Positions 26,011 to 35,042 of a stretch of 64,000 bases of DNA are shown piece by piece. Numbering within the stretch: position 1 is the stretch's first letter; every line of letters starts with the position of its first letter. Source of the DNA: Eutypella sp. D-1. Its lineage: Eukaryota > Ascomycota > Sordariomycetes > Xylariales > Diatrypaceae. The DNA is taken from positions 2,418,001 through 2,482,000 of the forward strand of contig JAJTTP010000005.1 of assembly GCA_023313575.1 (NCBI GenBank). The letters run 5' to 3'. The position numbers and the translations under genes are program-made. The notes under the pieces were generated by a model. It was not told the origin of the DNA, did no database searches, and saw only the letters and a program-made list of their open reading frames with translations.

Positions 26011-26820
26011 CTGCCTAGGCTCCCCTAGTCCCTACCTATACAGGCTAGAGAGTCTATATATCTACAATACAGTAGTCGCAAGGTTACGTAGAAACCGATC
26101 CCATCTCCATCCATCTCCATTTCCATCTCCATCAACCCCGAAGGAACCGACATGACCAAGACCTCATCGCTCAGGCAGGCTTATGTTCAACTCGCGCTCA
26201 CCTGCACCCGGACTCGCGTACTAGAGTAGGCGCCAACCATACCTGGGTATAGACATACCTACTTAGGCCTAGCGAGCATTTAGGCACATACCTGGACCTA
26301 CCTAAGCAGCTAAGGTAGGCAGTTATAGTACCTATACAACATTGACTGGAAGGTATTCACAAGCTTTAGGTACATGACCTAGATACATATATACATAGTG
26401 GCAAGAGTGGGCAGTATCTTCGACTGCATCGACGGTATCTTCGAGTACAAGCCTACTTATATGTACCTAGTAGGCATATAAACGGGGTACGTATCTCGGT
26501 ATGTGGATACCTCCCTCCAGGGCTAGCGTATATCCCATCCGCACATCCCATCCACCAGTCATCCACCAGTCATCCACCCATCCATCCCATCCATGGATAC
26601 ATCTATATGTGCATGCCCACCTGAGGTGCATACCCAGATGCATTACCTAGCCTACGCCTACTTACTTACCTACATCACTTCAACTACCTAACCCTACTTG
26701 TATACAACCCGCACCACCATCATCATCACCACCCTACCATCTACATACGCATATCGTGCACACATCCGCACACATCCATACATCCCCATACATCCTCATA
26801 CATCCTCATACAACCTTTCT

Positions 26821-26856
26821 CTGGTTGTCTGGTTGTCTGGCTGTCTGGCTGTCTGG
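26821..26856. repeat. 8-base tandem array CTGGYTGT
   Basis: Four and a half units: two CTGGTTGT, then two CTGGCTGT, then CTGG. The paired arrangement of variants suggests duplication of adjacent units. It sits inside the C-rich block and is the one G-containing element there. Confidence 0.85.
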
Positions 26857-26966
26857 ATACCTACCTACCTACTTACCTTGACATTCCATCACCCATCACC
26901 CATACCCATACCCATCCCCAATTACCCATTACCCATTACCCATTTCTATACCAGACCAGACCAGAC

Positions 26967-27002
26967 CATCCCCATCCCCATCCCCATCCCCATCCCCATC
27001 CA
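26967..27002 (-). promoter_or_regulatory. GGGGAT array, candidate G-quadruplex
   Basis: On the minus strand five adjacent GGGGAT units give five runs of four G separated by two bases. This is an ideal intramolecular G-quadruplex pattern; the plus strand is a matching i-motif pattern. It lies 367-402 bases upstream of the RSC7 ATG, on the template strand. The structure and any role in transcription are inferred from sequence only. Confidence 0.5.
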
Positions 27003-27368
27003 AGCAGATCCAAGCATATCCAAGCACATCCCAAGCAACCCATCCAAAAAAGCACCAAGCACCTATCCAAGCAATATCCAAGTACGCACATCCCATCCCC
27101 AACCCCATCCCAACCCATCCCTCCACCTCCGTTTCCGCCTCCGCCTCGTGGTTGCGACACGGCGCGTCATTCACATTACTACGTATCCCACCCACCCCCT
27201 CCGACCCTTCATTCTTAAACGAGGGAGGGCAAAAAAAAAAGAGGAAAAACAAAAATCTGATCCAACTATATCAAGACACGTCGCTCTGCAGGCACTGCAT
27301 TCTCCACGTCTGTGTCTTTCGCCGTTCGCCCCGACGACGTGCAACATCGTCGTCGCCTGCTCGTGCGA

Positions 27369-30300
27369 ATGTATCCCGCCCAGCAACCTAACGGTGCTGA
27401 CGGTGCCACCATCAATCCCGCGACAATCGATCCTGCGGCTCTTAATTCTGGTAAGTTCGCTCGCTCTTCCTTTTTGATCCAGCGTTTCTTTTATGACTTT
27501 GGGGGCTTTTCTTTTCGGTTTCTTCTGCCATCATCGTCGAATCCCTCATGTCTATCCATCATTCGGCCCTCTCGCATCGTTAGCGTGTCTTTTCTCCCTT
27601 ATCTCGTCCACTGGTCCGCGAAGCCCGGCTATCCGGAGTTCCATGCGCGCATTCTGCTTTCCAGCATATTCCAGCATAGAGCACTACTTGATGCTTCCCC
27701 CATCTCCTCCCACTTATGGACATTGGTTCGCCCACTTTCAAGACTTGCCATGACGGTGGTGGCGATGATCATGATGAAGGGCAATCATGATAATGGATTT
27801 ACCCTTTCCTATCCGCCTGCGCCGGCGACGGTGAATCGCTAGCCGTCATCGCCTTCGTCATGACTTGCGACCTAAGGTCGTTGAGCGCATTGCGATGCGT
27901 TGTGAGTCGACCGTTTGTCAGGTTCCAGGAGCGCGGTGCGGTGATTCCGAATTTTGTCCCTGTAACTTTCCAACTAGACGCGCTGCGCGCGCAGTCTCCC
28001 ACAAAAGGATCGTGGTCGGCGTTGTCATTGCGCGCGACTTAGAAGAAGAATCATTGGCAAACTGAGATGCGCCCGCTGCCGCGGCCGCGCGCCCTTGCTC
28101 GTTCCCACTACCACTATGTGATCTAAGCGTTGGCGCCATAACTCAATAGGGCGCCGGTCCCCTAAGGGTCTCCATAGGCGTTCCATGGATTATGCGGACT
28201 CCAATTCCAATTCGGAGGGAACTCCTAGAGCTCTAGGACTCCAATCGATTTTCCTTGGTACCGCAAATGGAATCAATGAATATTCAAGTACCGAAACGAA
28301 TCCCCATGGATGGGTCTTGTTCAAATGTTCTTCAAATGAAACACACATAATACCTACCTAGCCCATAACCTCATCATCAGCATCACTTCACAGAATACAC
28401 GAGAATCCCTCAATTGTCGCATTTGAATTTCTCTGTCACTCGTGGTTTCATGCACGATTATAATTACGGTTATTGACTTATTATATGTGTAGAATTGTTA
28501 AATCAGAGTCAAAGTCAGAGTCAGAATTCGCGAGGTTTGAAACGGAGTCGTTCTCCCGACACATACGACGCGCCAGCAGCTGGGACACCGGGAGATGATG
28601 GTAAGGGTTTTTTTTTCGACATGAAGTTCAGCTTAGCTTAGCATCAAACGGCTTTAGCTCTGCTTCTTGTGCACCACTTCGGCCTCGCTGTCGCCGGCAA
28701 CATTTACTACGTAACTCCACACGCGTACGCGCTTGCGTGCACCCGTACACTCTTACATCACACATAACACTCACTACAGCTGCTCGTGGCGTAACGCGCA
28801 CGCATATTGTGTGTTTGTGTCACATATAGTGCCTCCGTGCGACAGCGGCAGCCCCGTGCAAGTGCAAGTGGAGAAACTAGAAACACTCAAAACATTTGCT
28901 AACCACGGCTACCCGTCGCATAACAGATTCGAAGCAGCAACGGAAACGCGGCCGACCGATGAGAGCAACTCGACCACCTGGAAATAATATCACCGAACCT
29001 TCGCCGACTCAACATCATCTTCCTTTGCCACCGCCCCAGATGTCGCAACCAATAATGCCACCCCATACCCCGCAGTCCCAAAATGTCACGTTGGGCACCC
29101 AACAGCAAGTCGGCGCCTACACACCGGCTCCTGCTGCTGCCGCCGCCCCCCAAACCTCTCCTCCGCCGAAGACAACTCCGACCAAGACGACGCTGAAGGC
29201 GCTGCCCACAGTGCGCGATCATACTACTGACCAGCTCTGCCCAGGGGGAGACGAATACATCCCCCGCGAGACGGACGAGGCTGGAGAGAAGAAGGTTATG
29301 TTGAATGGCCAGCTATGCGGTGGCCGTGAATACAGGTGTCGGACGTTCCTGGTGCCCAACCGCGGCGACAAGCTATTCATGCTGGCCACGGAGTGCGCTC
29401 GAGTACTAGGCTACAGGGACTCGTATTTGCTTTTCAACAAGAACAGGTCTCTTTACAAGATTATTGCCAATCAGACTGAGAAGGACGACCTTGTTTCCCA
29501 GGAGATCCTACCGTTCTCCTACCGGTCCAGGCAGATAGCCATCGTTACCGCGCGATCGATGTTCCGCCAGTTTGGGAGCAGAGTGATCGTCAATGGTCGC
29601 CGAGTGCGCGACGACTACTGGGAGGGCAAGGCCCGCAAACAAGGGTTTACCGAAGCCGACTTGGCAGGTGAGAAAAGGCCAGGCGCATCTAGAGCCAGAG
29701 ATGCTGCCGAGGCCGCTAACAATGCCGCTCCACCTTTCACCGCCGGAGGTCCTCATGGAGAGATTGTGTACCATAATAATCCGCAGTTCCCTGGTGGTCC
29801 TCAACCCCCCCTTGTCCAACCAGGTATGATAGGATTACCACCAGGAACCTCGACAAGAATGCCCATGATAACAGCAGGACCAGATTTCAACGACACGAGA
29901 CCTCGTGACTATAGTACTACTTTTATCAAGGGTGGCCCCCGACAAGAGATCACTGGCCAGGCATACCAGGACCGTACTCAACCCACGCCCATCTCCGAGA
30001 TCAATCAGCATGCACACCAAACCGCCGAGTTCAATAGGACAGTCAACCAGCAACGCGATATGCGAAACGACTACATGCAGAGCTTCTGGCGGAGACCCCA
30101 CGAACAACCGGCCACGAGTCAGCCGATCGGAACTGAGCCCCCATTGTCAACCTCTAGATCGATCCAATCGCCTCATGCCACTACTGCGAGCATGCCGCCC
30201 TCGAACATAATCGCGAACCAAAGTCCTCAGATGATGATGACTGCGGCGCCCTATTCACAGCCGATTCATTCCCAGCCGTCGATTGGCCAGGCGCCGATGC

Positions 30301-30761
30301 GGGGGATGCCACAGCCCTCATCTCAGAAACAGAATCGAGCTTCTAATATCCAACCAGGTGCAGTAGGTAGTATGCCCCAAGGCCAGCATGCATACAACTA
30401 TGGTTCGTCGAACCAGATGTGGGGGCCTCCACAGACTCCGCAGAATCATCAGCACTACCAGGGCTACACGGCTCAGTCTCAGCAATCGCCTCACGTGCAG
30501 CAATCCCCGGCCCCGCAGCTGCGGCACCAGGGCGGCACTCCCCAGATGCAGCCGGGAACAATGCAGTATCCAGGGATGCAAAGTATGGGACAGGGACCGG
30601 GCTACCCAGGCCCTGGCCAAGGCATGTACCCACCGGAGCAGCAGCAGACACCCAGGCAGTTCATGTCGCAGAACCCGGGCAATGGGCCGCCCTCCACTCA
30701 GTCATGGTCCAACTCGCAGACCTCATCCGGGTCCAGCTGGTGGGCAAATACAAATGCATAA
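27369..30761 (+). CDS. RSC7: RSC7/SWP82-family chromatin-remodelling complex subunit
   Basis: Subunit of RSC or SWI/SNF ATP-dependent nucleosome remodellers in the nucleus. Three exons, 27369-27450, 28493-28600 and 28927-30761, give 674 residues. Exon 1 starts MYPAQQPNG. Exon 2 encodes a Q/S-rich stretch with LKRSRSPDTYD. Exon 3 opens with a basic AT-hook-like KRGRP near 69-75. The CRC_subunit-type domain is about 186-309 (starting VMLNGQLCGGREYRCRTF and reaching DDYWEGKARKQGF). Beyond it the protein is low-complexity, rich in Gln, Pro, Met and Gly, as is usual for these subunits. Introns: 1042 bases (27451-28492, GTAAGT..GTGTAG) and 326 bases (28601-28926, GTAAGG, GCTAAC, ACAG); phases agree. 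The first intron is far longer than any other here. RSC7 and SWP82 cannot be separated by eye, so the complex is uncertain. Confidence 0.9.
28223..28238. repeat. 16-base perfect palindrome in RSC7 intron 1
   Basis: TCCTAGAGCTCTAGGA equals its own reverse complement. It lies in the middle of the 1042-base first intron, among short AT-containing repeats (ACTCCAATT). It could be a dimeric protein site or chance. Confidence 0.8.
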
Positions 30762-33325
30762 GACCGCGCTACCGGGTGGATGGCTCCCGCTGAGATACCT
30801 CTGCAAATCCACGGGTCAACTTCAGTTCGTGCTGAACATTTCTTACTGGAAGACCATAGCATTGCATTTTCTACTGCAATGCTATGTTTTTCCTTTGGCC
30901 ACTGACTTTTTGTCACTGGGAATACTCTAAGCGGGGAAAATCCTGGCCCCTTGGCTGGCTGGGATACCTCTTACTCTTTTTGGGGCGGCTTCACCATGTG
31001 CCACTCTTGACCCGGGTAGGTTATAGAGGAGTCGAGGGGCGTTTACGACGCATATCCAGGGCGTTCATGTCTTCCATATTCAGTTCGATTGTACCGAGTT
31101 TGGATCCGTCTTCGATAGGTGTCGGGATCTGGCGGCAAACGATTTCGAATTTTCCTTCCGTGGACGGCGAATCCCTTGGAGCAGCATTTTCCTGCTTATA
31201 CACGATTGATACCACCCTTATAAGACTTCCCGTTTTGTTCATCAAGGCTACCTATTTTTCCACGTACCCAGTCTTCCATTCACTCCCTAGCGAAGTTATA
31301 GAGTTTATTTTATGATACCCTCATCTGGAAGGTTTAGGAGCCGAAGAGTCAGTAACCCTAGATAAGCTAGTCCTGGTGGTTTCTCTTACCGACAATTATC
31401 AAACTCACGAAACGAAGGGTCAAACACCACTTTGACATGACCGTCGTGGTATCTGTTCTCTTCGAGTCTCGTCATCAGGCTCTGGCCGAAGTTACTTGCC
31501 ATTCGAAGCTTACCAAAACACACCACGTCAAAAGATTCAACTTCGTAGGTCGTGTCTCGAAATCATAAAGTCAAATCCATGGTCTTTATTCTGGTTCTGA
31601 GCCACAAGATCTGATAGAAATGAGATGTTAAGGTCTGGTTCTCGATCAATCATGGCCAGCTTCGAGAATGGACCTAATCGGCTGCTCCTAAACTGGCCAG
31701 CATTCCTACCTTACTTCTTCCCACCGGTCGAGGACCTCGGCGCTTTGGATAATTACATTTTAATCCACTTCTACTTCGCTCTGGATTTGACACAAGGAGG
31801 GGAAGACTCGGTACGCGGGTTGTCGATAGCATTTATGGAGTTCCCTTCCTTTGCGGGTTTCTTTTTTCTTTTTTCCTTCGACAACGAACACGGCTTCATA
31901 CATGGCGGATTCTTTCCTTCACGGCCTTTCGTAACTCCACGTTATGTTTCTACCAACACCTTGTTCGGGTTCCTATTTCCTACGAAGGTCGTCGGGGGCG
32001 AGCAAGGATCCTCACCTAGCTCATTGACTGAGCAGGATGCGTGTCCGACCCGCCCTTGACCAACTGGTTATCAGTTCTATTCGGTTTGTTTTCATTTTCC
32101 CGATCTGTTTATTCCAAATGTGTCTATTCATGTTCGACTCGCGACGGGTTCTTAAACCGCACCGGGATACGGGGGGTGGGCACCACAGCAGGCGGCGGCG
32201 GCGGCGGGGTGGTTTTAAACAATTTGCATGATCAGGGATTTACGGGTGGGAGGCTGGCTGCTCTTTTTTATACTATTACCCACTTCTCGTTTGGTCGGCG
32301 GGTGGTTGGTTTCTGGTTTGCGAGTCGGTCGGTCGGTTGGTCGGTCGGCTTTATTCTTGATCTTGTTACGTTTACGTCTATTCGAACTTCTTTTTTTTCT
32401 ACTTAGCAATATCTTAACTCATCCTTTTCCTCTCAATATTGGTGTCTCTCTTACTCCCTTGTCTTTCTACCCATCGGAGTTGTAGTAGTCTGTTTCTGCG
32501 ATGTCCCCCTTCCCCCACCCCATCTATTCGACATGGACGGGTGGCCCAGGGACGGGCCGAAGGAACGTGTGACTTGATTCTACATTCACACGGGTAACAT
32601 GAACTATCATGTCGTACTTCGCCTAGGGGCGGGTGGGTAAGGGGGAGGGAATGGATTTGTAACGGCGGAAACGATATCCATCGGCCACAGTTACTAGCCT
32701 TCCGTCCGAATACGTCGACTCCGGGCGTCGCATCTTCCCCGTGCCGAAACCGGGGGCCACCCTCCGGCGACCCCCTACGGCGTCGCGGAAACTGGAACAC
32801 GGCAGCCGGGGAGTCGCGTTGGTGGAAACCCCCTCTTCGCGTTTGGCTTGGTTTGGGTCACGGAATGGACGTAGGCAGAGAGCAATAGTAACAGATTTAC
32901 CTACTACGCTTCTCACGCTATAGTTGCTTTGACTTCATCGTCGGCAGGGGTTTCTCCTCTCTTTGTTTGATCTGTGTGATTATCTTCTAAATGACTGTAA
33001 AAAGAAGGGGCCTGGGGGGTAGGGGGTCGCTATATGCCATATTTGCCACGAGCGAGAGAACGGCAGCGGCGTCGGAGGAAATATGGGGTCGTAGCTGAGA
33101 CTTTTGATATATTGATCTAGTCGTGACAACCTCATGGTAGTCCACTCTTCTTCTCGTCGGCCGGTTCCGGTTTTTTTCTTCGGACAACCATATATATTAT
33201 GGCAGGTGTATTATACGATACTGCTCGCTGCCTTTACAATTATCTGAGGAGTTTTAAATGGGGTAGTAACTGGAATGTAAGCCCAACCCTCTCAAGGCTA
33301 ACAACAACTGTTGTTGGCGGCATCC
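30762..33325. other. convergent intergenic region
   Basis: 3' region shared by RSC7 (plus) and the P450 (minus), 2.6 kb. No gene is claimed. Short stretches of 40-75 codons on the minus strand between 31021 and 31903 look protein-like but sit in different frames and are interrupted by stops; the plus strand is open over the same bases, so neither is convincing. GGTC-rich simple sequence occurs at about 32295-32350, and 32640-32860 is notably GC-rich. Confidence 0.5.
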
Positions 33326-35042
33326 TTAGAAGGAGACTGTGCTTTTACCAGTCGTCCTAAATTCCACGCGCCACTTTACTCTTCTAGTTCTAGGGACTAT
33401 CTCCACCTGTAACTTGTCCTTGGGCGTCGGCATAGACGACGTCATGGGGAACTCCTTTCCCGGGTCTGCCCACTTTCTGTCCTTGGTCATCGGTCTGAGA
33501 TCAAAGCGGAGCAAAAGCAGAGCGGCAAAGGCCATGACTTCGGTGGTGACAAAGTGACGCCCCGGGCAGAGCACCGCGCCGCCACCGAACGGGCGGAAAG
33601 AGTTAGGGGATTTGCGCTTTCCGCCGGATCCGGGCTCCCGTACAAACCGGCGGTGATCAAATTGACCCACGGTCGGCCCCCATACGGACGCATCACTGTG
33701 CTGGACGGGATAAGCGGTCATGACGGTAGCGCCCTTCTTCAGGAGATATTTGCCGTCGAGCATGATGTCCTCTATTACCACCCTAGCTGAAATGCCGATG
33801 TGGACGTATCGCAAGGTTTCCTGCCACGTCGAGAAAAGAACGGGACACAGGGTCTTGACCTCTGCCAGGTCAACCGTGCGAACGCCACTGGATTCGTCAG
33901 CCCGTACGAGCTTCTCTACCTCGGCGCGGCACTCCTCGAGGACTGCGCGGCTGGAGAAGATGTAGTAGACCATCCAGAATGCGCTCGCCACGCTGTTAGT
34001 CACGGACGCCACCATCTGGCCCACCTCCGTCGCGGCCACGTCTCTGCCTCGCAGACCGTGACTCGTGTTGTGCTCGTGACGTTTCTGCACCAACATCGAT
34101 CCCTCGAGGTGGCCGTCTTCAGCAAAATATCTTTCGAAGGCCGGGATCAGGAGCTGTTCTCGCGCGTGGAGGCTTTCCCGCGCCAGAACACTAGGCCACG
34201 CCTTGAGCATGTGGATCATGATGGCTGGCTCGAAAACACTGACGATGGCCGGTTCAGTAAGTCCTGAAACGCCCAGTGACCTGGCTAGGTGAGAGTGTAC
34301 TTACTACCACGCCTTCTCGAGCTCGGGATCGCGGAACGGGTTCTTCGGTCCATAGATAGACTCCGTCGTGGCCATGAACAGCTGATTGCGGACCCAGGCA
34401 AATAACTCCACGGTCGTGGGACCCCCTTCATTAAGCTTTGATAGAGATGTCGCCACGACTTTGACTGCCGCTGCGTTGATGGCGTCGAGACCGGGGCCAG
34501 GTGACAGGGCTGGATGCAGGGATGGGACAAAGGTCGATAGGTAAGAACCGTCCTCGCGCATCGTCTCGGCGCCGATGATGGCGTTTCCCTCCGGGCCAAC
34601 TCCCATGACTGTTTCTGCCGCCCGGGCCTCGATCGGCGCAAAGGCGATGGTCTTTATCTGACGCTGGACCGATTGGATGAGGGGAGGGGCGTTGACGACG
34701 TAGATGCGATGACCCGGCATACGCAGGGTGTATATGGGTAGCTGATGCTTGTCACTAAACAGGACATGGGTATTGTAAGTTTCATATGTTCACCACGTAC
34801 TCTATAGCATTGAGCTAAGTTTATTTATTCCGTTAGGAAATAAACACGAAAGTAGTGACTGACCGTAGTTTTACGAAGAATTTCTGCGCGCCCCTGAGCT
34901 GGCCGATTAGCGACGTAATGAACGGTATCGAGGTTTCGACCGCAGGCGGCTCTCTCGAGTCTTGAGTAAAGTGGAGGAGCATGGAGAGGAACGCATATGT
35001 CGTGCCTAGCATGGCGAGGACCAACATCGGCGTGGAGGTCAT
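33326..35042 (-). CDS. cytochrome P450 monooxygenase
   Basis: Haem-thiolate monooxygenase, ER-anchored. Three exons, 34864-35042, 34305-34754 and 33326-34238, total 1542 bases, 513 residues. The N terminus has a membrane-anchor helix (LVLAMLGTTYAFLSMLL). Motifs: helix-K E350-x-x-R353 in QETLRYVHI, a PERF-region equivalent with FDHRRF, and the haem loop FGGGAVLCPG with the cysteine ligand at about residue 434. Overall pattern (helix-I segment SNSVASAFWMVYYIF without the usual acid-Thr pair; SHGL motif) resembles fungal CYP7/CYP8-like enzymes such as sterol or prostacyclin-synthase relatives rather than CYP51. Intron 1 (34755-34863) has a GTCAGT donor; intron 2 (34239-34304) has GTAAGT..GTCAG and joins as EKAWYVFEPA. 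The family is certain; the substrate is unknown. No other biosynthetic gene adjoins it. Confidence 0.95.

Larger units (their letters stand above)
26520..27130 (+). repeat. C-rich, G-poor simple-sequence block upstream of RSC7
   Basis: About 600 bases made almost entirely of short CCA-, CAT- and CCCAT-type repeats, with very few G on the plus strand. It contains several distinct sub-arrays: ATCCACC and ATCCC near 26530-26600, CATACATCC near 26770-26810, an 8-base CTGGTTGT array at 26821-26856, CCCATA and CCCATT at 26890-26944, and CCCCAT at 26967-27002. It ends about 240 bases before the RSC7 start codon, so it lies in the promoter or 5' leader. The 259-codon open frame across it is a by-product of the repeats. 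Confidence 0.85.
10754..27368. other. gene-poor region, about 16.6 kb
   Basis: I find no coding region here with family resemblance, a credible intron chain or a long biased frame. All open frames are short (at most about 140 codons away from repeats) and of random composition. The sequence is rich in TpA and in short TACCTA or TAGGTA words and contains several simple repeats listed separately. A hand count of 12721-12840 gives about 16 TpA against 7 ApT. The last part is the DIS3-distal, RSC7-proximal promoter, which becomes extremely C-rich and G-poor from about 26520. Old, heavily diverged transposon sequence is possible but I recognised no transposase or reverse transcriptase motif. Confidence 0.55.

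Noticed and set aside
26698..27477. 259-codon open frame on the plus strand
   Set aside because: It is produced by CCAT/CCCAT simple repeats, giving monotonous Pro-Ile-Pro, and overlaps RSC7 exon 1 in another frame.
31625..32059. 144-codon open frame on the plus strand, Phe-rich
   Set aside because: Phe-rich runs come from poly-T tracts; no domain, no intron signals and an equally plausible minus-strand reading over the same bases.
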